From: a virus
Direction: 5' to 3' (one strand)
DNA length: 20,899 nt
Virus record (IMG/VR): IMGVR_UViG_3300037847_006095
Coordinates: 1-20,899 of that record
In this document: positions 14,451 through 20,592 of the stretch, piece by piece
How the letters are laid out: each line of letters opens with the position of its first letter
How positions within the stretch are numbered: position 1 is the first letter of the stretch
Notes under the pieces: model-generated
Told to the model about the DNA's origin: nothing
The model's input: only the letters and a program-made list of their open reading frames with translations
Database searches by the model: none
Position numbers and translations under genes: made by a program

Positions 14451-14698
14451 AGAATATCGTCTTCTGTTATGACCTCGGTCCACTCGGAGCCATCCAGCAC
14501 CTCTTGTATCTGAGACAGAGTGTATGTCGTCATTCCTGAAAAGAAAGAGGGAACGGGCGTTTCATACTGAATCACCGCCTTGGTTCCGTCTAGACTATAC
14601 CTCAGCTTTGAACTGTCCGAGTAAGACAGCTTAGAAAAGTCTATTGAGGAGTTTGGGTCGTCGAGATCCGACTTGTTTACAACTACGTACTTAATCAT
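14447..14698 (-). CDS. Hypothetical 83-aa protein downstream of the LamG adhesin
   Basis: 83 aa starting MIKYVVVNKSDLDDP, with SKLRYSLDGTKAVIQYETPV and SQIQEVLDGSEWTEVI. The ATG overlaps the stop of the LamG gene as ATGA. The I-Y-LS-QI-E-L-(N/D)SPEW pattern is one I associate with short phage proteins following fibre genes, possibly a fibre assembly factor. Its last codons meet the end of the plus-strand wHTH gene in a shared TTAA. Confidence 0.7.
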   Translation of the reverse strand: MIKYVVVNKSDLDDPNSSIDFSKLSYSDSSKLRYSLDGTKAVIQYETPVPSFFSGMTTYTLSQIQEVLDGSEWTEVITEDDIL

Positions 14699-15513
14699 GG
14701 TGAACCTGGTGGATTAGTGTTATCGACGAAATCTGGTGTCCCCTGGGCTGTTCCCGTGGTGCCGTTTCCAGTTTCATCGGTGTAGTCGTTTTCAAACCTA
14801 TACCAATGCTGAAGGTTAGAGGAGTTGTCGTAGTTCCCGCTATCTTCGGAAAGATCTATAGAGGACCCACTGTTGTATATGGCTGTTACGGCGTCTGCGT
14901 CTAAGGCTGTGCTCCAAATAGCAAACTCGTCCATCTTTCCAGAAAAGTGCCCGTCTATAGTTCCGTTTGTATTTGACCTTGCACCGATAGCTAACTCATG
15001 CCCGCTTGCGGCAGAAAAAGCTTCTTGAGTGGATTTTGTTGGTCCGTTGGTGTTGGTTTCTATCAGGCTTCCATTAAGGTAGAGCTTTACCGTAGCGGTA
15101 TCCGAAGCGCTGGCTCCCTTCTCTACCGTGACAACTAGATGATTCCAAGAACTACTGTTCCATGTGATAGGACCAGCAAGACCTGTTGCGCCAGAGCTGT
15201 CAAACTTAGTCGCGACTTGAATGTACTTTGGACCAAACGTTAGAAGCCTTAGTGACACCTCATAATTGGGGGCTCCAGAGGTGACAATTCCCATCGGGAA
15301 ACATGTAGAGAAACTACCGTCGTAGAGCCATATTTGATAGCTAAATGAGTCCGAAAAAACAGAACTTGTTTCAGAGCTTGACAATAGCTCAACGTACTCC
15401 GTGCCGTCTACAGCTAAATGGTAGTCATTAGAGTAAGAAGCCTCCCTACCGCCTATGCCGTACGAGCCTCCCCCAGTAACACCTAGCTTTGTACCTAGAC
15501 CTATATTCATCAT
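14695..15513 (-). CDS. LamG/concanavalin-like domain virion adhesin
   Basis: 272 aa starting MMNIGLGTKLGVTGG. After a Gly-rich N-terminal 30 residues (probable virion anchor), residues about 32-215 form a LamG/ConA-type jelly roll: YHLAVDGTEYVELL, FSYQIWLYDG, SSWNHLVVTVEKG, ATVKLYLNGSLIET, LAIGARSNTNGTIDGHFSGK and MDEFAIWSTALDADAVTAIY. The last of these is the strongly conserved end of LamG-3 domains. The C-terminal LQHWYRFENDYTDETGNG segment is also typical. Such domains bind glycans, so a receptor-binding or decoration role is likely. The start overlaps the M15 peptidase stop as TGATG. Confidence 0.85.
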   Translation of the reverse strand: MMNIGLGTKLGVTGGGSYGIGGREASYSNDYHLAVDGTEYVELLSSSETSSVFSDSFSYQIWLYDGSFSTCFPMGIVTSGAPNYEVSLRLLTFGPKYIQVATKFDSSGATGLAGPITWNSSSWNHLVVTVEKGASASDTATVKLYLNGSLIETNTNGPTKSTQEAFSAASGHELAIGARSNTNGTIDGHFSGKMDEFAIWSTALDADAVTAIYNSGSSIDLSEDSGNYDNSSNLQHWYRFENDYTDETGNGTTGTAQGTPDFVDNTNPPGSP

Positions 15514-15986
15514 CAGTCTATTATTGCTTCGTAGTAAACCTGTCCATTATCATCCCTGCAAGCGCGAAGGCACCTCTTGCGATTATCTCCGCCGTAAACA
15601 AAACTGACGTGAACCCAATCAGGGCTGCCTTCATCACCAAACTCCCAAATAAGCTGATCAAACTCCAGATTGTTTTTAATGTAGTGGAAGACGTCACAGT
15701 TCGATGTGCCTCCGAAAACATCCGCGTCGAGGTCGAGTGCGCGTCCCTCCATGTGCTGACTACGGGACGAGCCTTTGATAGCATTGTTGAGCTCAGGCGA
15801 ACGATAGCCTGACGACACGTATATAGGAACTCCGATACCGTCCCTAAGAGGTTGAAATACGTGTTCTGCAATCGCTTTGAGATTTTCGACAACCCAGTCA
15901 TCGTGTGGTTCGTTTTTTATTCCAAGACGCTTTGCCGTGTTGCTTCTAAGACACTCCGCCAGGGATAGGTTTTTTGATAAATTCAT
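15513..15986 (-). CDS. M15-family peptidase, probable endolysin
   Basis: 157 aa starting MNLSKNLSLAECLRS. The zinc site of D,D-peptidases is complete: SxHxxGxAxDxD as SQHMEGRALDLDAD (H78, D85) and H126 in DWVHVSF, with the upstream SSGYRSPELNNAIKG substrate loop. This Peptidase_M15_3-type domain cleaves D-Ala-containing peptide crosslinks and often serves as a phage endolysin. No signal peptide or transmembrane segment is seen, so release would need a holin, or the enzyme may be virion-associated given its fibre-side location. The only plausible alternative start gives a 22-aa frame and was not used. Confidence 0.88.
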   Translation of the reverse strand: MNLSKNLSLAECLRSNTAKRLGIKNEPHDDWVVENLKAIAEHVFQPLRDGIGVPIYVSSGYRSPELNNAIKGSSRSQHMEGRALDLDADVFGGTSNCDVFHYIKNNLEFDQLIWEFGDEGSPDWVHVSFVYGGDNRKRCLRACRDDNGQVYYEAIID

Positions 15987-16021
15987 CTTCTTTGTTGAGG
16001 GCAGATTCTTTCATTACGCCG

Positions 16022-16579
16022 TCACAGGAAGCGAGGATTGGAGTACTTATTTCTGAGTAGATCTACCTGCTCCTGAGCTCTAGCTTTTTTTGCAGCGTTT
16101 CTACTTATCTTAAGTACACTGTCACCATCCTTGGATTCTTTTATAACAATCTTGTCCCCAGTCCTTTCGTTTTTAAGTTTCGTTTTAGGGGCTCCATAAA
16201 TGGTTCTTCCTTCCTTAACATCGTACTCCCCCATGAAGTCAGGCACGTAATCCTCGTTCACCCTTCTAGAGTAATCATCAAGACTTTCCCCTTCTCTTCT
16301 AGCTATCTTAAAAGATTGCTGTGGTCCAACCCCATCGTCCTTGTACTCTCCAGCAGGGATCATTGTCTTGCTCTTGAGGGTGCTTATGCCTAGGGCGTTA
16401 ACAAGCTTCTTTAGCAGACCTGGCTCTGACCTTGTATCTCTATACAGGCTTATTCTCTTGTCCTCTATTGGGTTGCCCTCCTCATCGGTAAGGCCGTCAT
16501 AGTTCATAGCGTAGTCCTCACGAATAACGCCTCTAGCTCTTTGTCTGTCGAGTTTATTTTTTTTAATCAATCTAGGCAT
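16022..16579 (-). CDS. Hypothetical basic protein, 185 aa
   Basis: 185 aa starting MPRLIKKNKLDRQRARG. It is charged, with RRVNEDYVPDFMGEYDVKEG, GAPKTKLKNERTGDKIVIKE and a basic C-terminus AKKARAQEQVDLLRNKYSNP. No membrane segment and no family recognised. It follows a 157-bp divergent region shared with the plus gene at 16737; a perfect TAACTTTG box lies at 16695-16702, giving a leader of about 110 nt. It may start a new transcript after the bidirectional terminator at 16930. Confidence 0.7.
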   Translation of the reverse strand: MPRLIKKNKLDRQRARGVIREDYAMNYDGLTDEEGNPIEDKRISLYRDTRSEPGLLKKLVNALGISTLKSKTMIPAGEYKDDGVGPQQSFKIARREGESLDDYSRRVNEDYVPDFMGEYDVKEGRTIYGAPKTKLKNERTGDKIVIKESKDGDSVLKISRNAAKKARAQEQVDLLRNKYSNPRFL

Positions 16580-16736
16580 ATCTAGCGTATTCCCTGCACT
16601 TTTTGCTTGTAGTGAAAATTGATTTTAATGATTTTAACAGATTAGATTTTGCGGAAATCAAAATATCTCCATATCATGAGATCAGCAAACAGCTCAAAGT
16701 TACGAAATCTAATATAACCCTTTAATACCTACACAG
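16580..16736. promoter_or_regulatory. Divergent intergenic region between 16022-16579 (-) and 16737-16907 (+)
   Basis: 157 bp, very A/T-rich, without an ORF. On the minus strand TAACTTTG (16695-16702) fits the TAnnTTTG -7 box. On the plus strand TTAGATTTTG (around 16643) is one base off in spacing. Both directions need promoters here because a terminator lies on the other side of the plus gene. Confidence 0.4.
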
Positions 16737-16907
16737 ATGAAGTTCACAGTTTCAGCAGCCGCCCTTTGCCTCGTCGGATTCCTTTTCATGGATACCCCTC
16801 AGCGCAAGAACAACAGAATGGTGGATCGTATGAATGCCGCTCAGAGCTTGGATACGATGATCCTAATCAACCACCTCAACTCCCCAATGCCTTGGGAGCG
16901 TGACTGA
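16737..16907 (+). CDS. 56-aa membrane-anchored or secreted small protein
   Basis: 56 aa: MKFTVSAAALCLVGFLFMDT then PQRKNNRMVDRMNAAQSLDT and a short end NSPMPWERD. One hydrophobic stretch (about residues 4-18) after a single Lys is compatible with a signal peptide or N-terminal anchor, with an amphipathic remainder. It is on the plus strand between minus genes. The T-run terminator hairpin at 16930-16951 starts 22 nt after its stop, which supports it as a real transcription unit. A holin or lysis-accessory function is possible given the M15 peptidase nearby but is not shown by the sequence. Confidence 0.6.
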   Translation: MKFTVSAAALCLVGFLFMDTPQRKNNRMVDRMNAAQSLDTMILINHLNSPMPWERD

Positions 16908-16925
16908 TCAATGTATATAAAAAGA

Positions 16926-16951
16926 AAAAGGGGCGTGAGCCCCTTTTTTTT
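16926..16951. terminator. Bidirectional rho-independent terminator
   Basis: GGGGC (16930-16934), loop GTGA, GCCCC (16939-16943), flanked by an A-run before and eight T after, so the stem extends with A-T pairs and works on both strands. It separates the plus 56-aa gene from the minus 572-aa gene ending at 16968. Confidence 0.88.
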
Positions 16952-16967
16952 GTTCCAAAAAAGAAGG

Positions 16968-18686
16968 TTACATACCTCTCTTTCTGAGTTTAACTCTAGG
17001 CACACCGCCTCCATAAGACTGACGATCAAACATTAAATCTGGATAGTTACTTGGTTGCATCCCAAGAACCCCGATTCCTTGTACGCCGCCTCGTGTCAAG
17101 TTATCAAAAGATTCCCCATCCTCACCAGGGAAGTACTGAAGTCTACGAGAGGCTCCGCGACCCGTTTCGTTTCTGGACCGTCTACCGTCAAAGCTATTTG
17201 CACCCTCACCTGCAAAATAGTCCAGAAGCATATTAATGGTTCCAGGGTTGTATCTTTCTGTGGCGGCACCCGTTGATTCACCCTCTATTCCTTGGCTTTC
17301 CTTATATTCTTGAAGAGAAATCTTTCCTGTCATTATGTCCTCTATGGCTTTCTTTGCCGCTTGACCCTCTTCGTCACCATAAAGACCACTTGTTGGGGTG
17401 GGGTAGTTCGTCACCTGCCGTCTAAAGGATTGAGCGTCTGATCTTCTTCCAGCTGCATTGACAGTATCAACAAGCCCTTTAAACACTGGATCGTTCTTGA
17501 TGTCGTCTGGAAGATCTTCTATGGATTGGTCCCTGACCAAAAGATCTTGCGTCCCTCCCCCACTGGGAGCGTTCATTATGGTCCTAATGCCCTTAAACTT
17601 TGCTGGCCTATAGAATGGGGTTCCAGGGTTGCTGTAACCCTGTCGACTTATGTCCCTAAGAAGACTCTGCTCCACACCTACATTTGGCACATCTGCAGGC
17701 TTGTACTCAACAGGATCGGGAGTGGGAGTGTCAATAGGCTTGGGAGGGTAGGTGCATGAACCGTCGTCCTCCGTGGCCGCTGGGTTGTAATTCTCTGCAC
17801 TAGGGTCCATGCAGCCCTTTATTGGATCCTTCTTCTCTTCCTCCTCTTCCTCTTTTTCTTTTACCTCGATTGGTGGTCCCAGATCTGGCGGCATAATAAC
17901 CATAGGTGCAGCAGTTGCATCTACAGCCGTTGTAAACCCTCCAAAGTCATCAAGACGAAGTGCGCCTCTAGACTCATTTACGGATTCAGGATCTCCTACG
18001 AAGAGGGGTAGCGGTTCAACATCCGCATCCTCTTTTTTTTTAGGTGTTACTACGCCGTTGTCGGCATAGATCATGCCGCCATCTCCGTACACCATACCGC
18101 CTTCAGCCATGGGGCGCTTCATAAGCTTAACACCCTGCATACGTCTTGGAACCATTACGCCCTGCTCGGCACCCAGGAGGCCTTGAGCTATATTAAGCAG
18201 TCCGCCTCCTCCGCCCTGTCCAGCATTACCAGCCAGGTTCTGAAGAAAACCGCCTCCACCTCCTTGACCTCCACCGAGCATACCAGCAGCATTCTGCAAG
18301 AAGCCTCCGCCTCCGCCCTGACCGCCTGCTCCACCGCCAGCGAGAGCGCCGACAGCTCCTCCGAGGCCGCCGCCGCCTGGCATAAAGTTAGATGCCACAT
18401 TTGCGGCCTTTCCGATTTTCTGGAGGGCAGGGTTCTTAGACTTCTGAAGAAGGTTACCAGCGAGACTGGCTCCAGCTCCGATGCCAGATCCTGGGGTTAT
18501 CGCTGCCTTTCCAACACCCTTGAGGGCGCCTGATCCAAACCCTTTACCTGAAGCGAGATTAGAGCCGAGTTTAAGGAGTGCCCCGCCTATACCATAGTCT
18601 ACGCGAGCTCCCGCTCCCATGGATCTTTTCATCATGGGGTTCATGGGAGTTCCACCCATATACATGCTGTTTCTTTTGTGGTACAT
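16968..18686 (-). CDS. Gly-rich multidomain protein with Bacteroidetes Cys-motif
   Basis: 572 aa starting MYHKRNSMYMGGTPM. Residues about 22-175 are Gly/Ala-rich and weakly hydrophobic, with tandem GGGQGGGGGFLQN units at 105-165. Residues 176-215 have a Met/Gly-rich block (AEGGMVYGDGGMIYADNG). A Glu-rich linker (about 275-287) leads to one Cys-bracketed module at 291-313, GCMDPSAENYNP then ATEDDGSCTY, and a Pro-rich linker follows. The remainder is mixed and charged, ending GGGVPRVKLRKRGM. The Cys motif is familiar from secreted or surface Bacteroidetes proteins. A TATATTTG box lies 4 nt before the ATG. Probably a large virion or internal protein; no enzymatic motif is seen. Confidence 0.75.
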   Translation of the reverse strand: MYHKRNSMYMGGTPMNPMMKRSMGAGARVDYGIGGALLKLGSNLASGKGFGSGALKGVGKAAITPGSGIGAGASLAGNLLQKSKNPALQKIGKAANVASNFMPGGGGLGGAVGALAGGGAGGQGGGGGFLQNAAGMLGGGQGGGGGFLQNLAGNAGQGGGGGLLNIAQGLLGAEQGVMVPRRMQGVKLMKRPMAEGGMVYGDGGMIYADNGVVTPKKKEDADVEPLPLFVGDPESVNESRGALRLDDFGGFTTAVDATAAPMVIMPPDLGPPIEVKEKEEEEEEKKDPIKGCMDPSAENYNPAATEDDGSCTYPPKPIDTPTPDPVEYKPADVPNVGVEQSLLRDISRQGYSNPGTPFYRPAKFKGIRTIMNAPSGGGTQDLLVRDQSIEDLPDDIKNDPVFKGLVDTVNAAGRRSDAQSFRRQVTNYPTPTSGLYGDEEGQAAKKAIEDIMTGKISLQEYKESQGIEGESTGAATERYNPGTINMLLDYFAGEGANSFDGRRSRNETGRGASRRLQYFPGEDGESFDNLTRGGVQGIGVLGMQPSNYPDLMFDRQSYGGGVPRVKLRKRGM

Positions 18687-18690
18687 GACG

Positions 18691-18698
18691 CAAATATA
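18691..18698 (-). promoter_or_regulatory. Bacteroidetes-type -7 box TATATTTG abutting a start codon
   Basis: Minus strand CTATATTTGCGTCATG: the box ends 4 nt before ATG 18686, in the 16-nt gap after the gene that stops at 18703. A leaderless transcript is likely if this is used. Confidence 0.6.
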
Positions 18699-18702
18699 GC
18701 AA

Positions 18703-19161
18703 TTATGACATAGCTGCGAATACCTCTATCTGAGGGGTCCCTGCAGCTGCTCTAGCCATCACCAAATCGATGGCACCGCCGAAAGAATAAGAGGCTCCGA
18801 TGGCCACAGACGTAGATGCGTCGTTGGCATCGAAGTCTGTGTTCCTGAGAACGTAGGACTGTCCAGCCTCGAGGCTTACAATGTACTGTTCTGAATCGGT
18901 ATCCTCTATGGAGAGGGTGATCTTGTTAGCAGTTGTCGTACTGAGGTTGGTGAACCTCAGGTACTTTAGCTTAGATCGGTCGATTGTTCCTGCCCCATCA
19001 GCCGAACCAAACTTTATAAGCTCTGTGTCGGCAGACGTACCCAGGTCCAAAACCCTGGAGTACGTCTCTGAGATGTTATCTATATCTGTAACGTTCTCAG
19101 ATCCACGGTGAACACCGTTTATCAGGACGTCTTCCTTAACTGTGACTGTTAGTGTTGCCAT
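18703..19161 (-). CDS. Beta-rich structural protein, first gene of the leftward block
   Basis: 152 aa starting MATLTVTVKEDVLIN. It is Thr/Ser/Ala/Asp-rich with strand alternation. Its order of features, MATxTxTVxxx start, LRFTNLSTTTANKITLSIED, LEAGQSYVL, then a C-terminal strand region, parallels the two proteins at 1392-2218, suggesting a common family of small virion proteins. A TATATTTG box lies 18 nt upstream, so it heads the leftward late transcript from the divergent region. A 12-bp hairpin (19033-19067) lies early in the coding sequence. No membrane segment; no named family. Confidence 0.72.
   Translation of the reverse strand: MATLTVTVKEDVLINGVHRGSENVTDIDNISETYSRVLDLGTSADTELIKFGSADGAGTIDRSKLKYLRFTNLSTTTANKITLSIEDTDSEQYIVSLEAGQSYVLRNTDFDANDASTSVAIGASYSFGGAIDLVMARAAAGTPQIEVFAAMS
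19033..19067 (-). other. Strong hairpin within a coding sequence
   Basis: AGACGTAC (19033-19040) pairs with GTACGTCT (19060-19067). The stem continues as CCAG/CTGG (19041-19044 with 19055-19058), leaving one bulged A: 12 bp in all. It lies about 95-130 nt into the leftward transcript. An attenuation or mRNA-stability role is possible. Confidence 0.45.
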
Positions 19162-19512
19162 CGATTAGCTTGTTTGTCGCAAATATACACTAAGTAAACG
19201 TAGTCAGTCCACATAGCCCCCGCTCGCCCGCCTTAAAACACAGCTAACCCGTATTGAACAGCAATATGAGAACCGAATCAGTGTGGATGCCCTCAAGCAT
19301 CCCACTAACGATTGCTTCATTCTCACGATCGCAAAGTTATAACAGGAATTTTTAAAAGTCAACCCTAAAGTTTTGATTTAATAGCACCGAATAACAGCTT
19401 GATCCACAGCTTGTTAGCGGATTCTTGGCGAAATCCGCATGGATCGCAATAATTTTTGGGAGTAATGTTTATGGTGGGGATTATATGTCTACGTGTGAGA
19501 GACCTCCACCGA
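19162..19512. other. Divergent non-coding region between leftward and rightward blocks
   Basis: No credible gene. It holds the leftward promoter (19180-19187), an inverted repeat GGATGC/GCATCC (19285-19290, 19297-19302), a 7-bp inverted repeat GCGGATT/AATCCGC (19417-19423, 19432-19438), ACAGCTTG repeated at 19394-19401 and 19406-19413, and GATCGCAA at 19327-19334 and 19442-19449. It could contain the rightward promoter, operators or an origin. No perfect plus-strand TAnnTTTG was found; TAATTTTTG near 19450 is one base too long. Confidence 0.5.
19180..19187 (-). promoter_or_regulatory. Bacteroidetes-type -7 box TATATTTG for the leftward operon
   Basis: Minus strand GTATATTTGCGA, 18 nt upstream of ATG 19161. 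A leader of about 12 nt (ACAAACAAGCTAATCG region) is A-rich without a Shine-Dalgarno site. Confidence 0.65.
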
Positions 19513-19930
19513 CAGAAAACGAGTTTTCTGACCCCCCTCCCCTCGACAGACCCTTCGGGTCTGAGGAGCATTTTGTCCTAACTGCCTCACCGACAGGTCT
19601 TTAGACCTGAACCCTTAAAGCAAAGCTTTAAGAAGCAACGATTTCGGCGAAGTAGCGCCTTGTCCTGTGCATAATGCGCTGACAATCACACCCTTCGAAG
19701 CAACGGCTTGGAGTCTTACTCCAATGTGACTGGCCATTGACCATCGGTTTGCTATTGACAATCCTAATAGCTATGGCTATTAGCAATACTAATTTCAACA
19801 GCAAAATCCCTTGGCGGAGCTGTGTGCCCAGGCCGTAGCCTGCGTAGCCAACTTGTTGGCTTCCTGCGACTACCGAGATTCGGCTTCAACCATTACTCTA
19901 CTTCGTAGAGGAATGACGAGTCGGAAAAAT

Positions 19931-19990
19931 AGAGGGATAGGAAGAAGAGAGAGAGGAGTCTATGACTCTCTCTTCTTTCTATTCCCTCCT
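19931..19990 (+). repeat. Long imperfect purine/pyrimidine hairpin
   Basis: A purine-rich left arm (19931-19960) pairs with a pyrimidine-rich right arm (19964-19990). The core AAGAAGAGAGAG (12 bp) extends through TAG and GGGA with one mismatch and small bulges; GAGTC/GACTC closes on loop TAT. The purine/pyrimidine bias would also permit triplex-type structures. Confidence 0.6.
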
Positions 19991-20020
19991 AAGGGGCTTT
20001 GAGAGTCGGCCCTTTGGGAA

Positions 20021-20034
20021 GTTCAAACTTCAAA
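20021..20034 (+). repeat. 14-nt leader motif, copy 1
   Basis: GTTCAAACTTCAAA, 12 nt before ATG 20046. An identical copy stands at 20795-20808 before the gene at 20820. The flanking GAAGTT/AACTTC also forms a hairpin. Probably a shared translation-initiation or regulatory site. Confidence 0.55.
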
Positions 20035-20045
20035 CTTCATCTACG

Positions 20046-20567
20046 ATGAAAAACTTCAATTTCAGCGACTGCCGTAAGGCAGTGAACCAAGCCACTTTCC
20101 GTCCCACTGCAGAGCGTAAAGCTCTGGCCATCAAGCTTCTGAAAGAAGCTTTGGAGATGGTCACCTCCTTGGAGGAGGTGAAAGACAAGCCGAAGGCTTC
20201 CAAGACCAAAAAGCGTCGTCGTAAGACGACGAAGAGAACACCTTCTCAGAAGGTGGCAGACCGCCAAGACAAAGCGGCTCTCAAGACCAACGAAGTTGGT
20301 CCAATCAAGCCTTCAAAGAAGGCTAAGACAGCTTCGGTAGAAGCTGCAAAGGAGTCAGCTAAAGCTGTCTCCGAGGCCACTGGTGCTGCTCAAAGAGCAG
20401 CCAAGAAAGCTCAGCTGAAAGCTGAGGCAGAGGTCAACGACAAGGTAGCTTCTTTGGAAGCTAAAATCGAGGCTCTGACCGCAGTGCTCGCTGTGCACAT
20501 GGAGTCTACGACTCTGGCCTCTCCCTCCAACGAAGTTGGATTGGACGAAGTACCTTTCCAAGTCTAA
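20046..20567 (+). CDS. Lys/Ala-rich basic protein encoded by a hairpin-saturated gene
   Basis: 173 aa starting MKNFNFSDCRKAVNQ. I chose ATG 20046, after the leader motif, over the longer open frame from 19962, which runs through the non-coding hairpins. Residues about 8-45 form a helical domain. Residues 47-70 are highly basic (KPKASKTKKRRRKTTKRTPS). Residues 93-150 are an Ala/Lys/Glu helix or coiled coil, and the end is short and acidic. The composition resembles histone H1-like or nucleoid-associated proteins, so RNA or DNA binding is plausible. The coding strand carries about 15 strong hairpins in 522 nt (see findings). No homologue recognised. Confidence 0.75.
   Translation: MKNFNFSDCRKAVNQATFRPTAERKALAIKLLKEALEMVTSLEEVKDKPKASKTKKRRRKTTKRTPSQKVADRQDKAALKTNEVGPIKPSKKAKTASVEAAKESAKAVSEATGAAQRAAKKAQLKAEAEVNDKVASLEAKIEALTAVLAVHMESTTLASPSNEVGLDEVPFQV
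20068..20540 (+). repeat. Hairpin series inside the 173-aa gene
   Basis: Perfect stems (arms): ACTGCC 20068-73/78-83; CAGAGC 20110-15/21-26; AAGCTTCT 20133-40/44-51; TCACCTCC 20161-68/74-81; AAGCC 20187-91/95-99; CGTCGTC 20214-20/25-31; CACCTTC 20239-45/49-55; GACCAAC 20285-91/95-301; AGCCTTC 20308-14/18-24; CAGCTTC 20329-35/40-46; GGAGtCAGCT 20351-60/63-72 (one T-T mismatch); GCTGCTC 20385-91/95-401; CTCAGCT 20410-16/20-26; TAGCTTC 20446-52/57-63; GAGTC 20502-06/10-14; TCCAAC 20526-31/35-40. Loops are mostly GAA, AAA, GTAA, GGTA, TCA or TAC. Weaker 4-bp stems occur at 20261-20277 and 20484-20498. Confidence 0.85.
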
Positions 20568-20580
20568 ACCTTTGGTTTAG
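20564..20580 (+). other. Hairpin over the stop codon of the 173-aa gene
   Basis: CTAAACC (20564-20570), loop TTT, GGTTTAG (20574-20580). The TAA stop at 20565-20567 lies in the left arm. No T-run follows, so it is not a classical terminator. Confidence 0.7.
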
Positions 20581-20592
20581 TTGTTCAACTCT

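Larger units (their letters stand above)
19513..20045 (+). repeat. Hairpin-dense non-coding leader
   Basis: 533 bp with no convincing ORF but serial perfect inverted repeats, given as left arm/right arm: CAGAAAAC 19513-20/23-30; CAGACCC 19547-53/57-63; CAGGTCT 19594-600/603-609; CTTAAAGC 19614-21/25-32; TTGGAGT 19708-14/18-24; CTAATAGC 19764-71/76-83; CAGGC 19829-33/38-42; AGCCAAC 19846-52/55-61; CTCTAC 19896-901/905-910, which extends past a mismatch to CATT/AATG; AAGGGGC/GCCCTTT 19991-97/20009-15 (one G-T pair); GAAGTT 20018-23/26-31. Loops are 2-4 nt for most. Stem sequences all differ, so this is not a copied repeat. It may be a structured 5' leader or non-coding RNA for the plus operon. 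Confidence 0.7.

Noticed and set aside
15521-15901. Minus-strand ORF of 126 aa in another frame of the peptidase
   Set aside because: The M15 frame has a complete zinc site and fits the gene spacing; this one is a shadow.
18190-18380. Possible CRISPR-like or tandem DNA repeat
   Set aside because: The periodicity comes from coding Gly-rich peptide units; there are no regular spacers.
18183-18533. Plus-strand Ser/Ala-rich ORF of 116 aa
   Set aside because: Antisense of the Gly-rich repeats in the 572-aa protein.
19811-20002. Plus-strand ORF of 63 aa in the hairpin leader
   Set aside because: It needs a TTG start without a leader, runs straight through several hairpins and has no protein-like pattern; treated as non-coding.
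19962-20045. N-terminal extension of the 173-aa protein
   Set aside because: It would translate the arm of the long hairpin and the leader motif; ATG 20046 follows the same motif that precedes the next gene's ATG.
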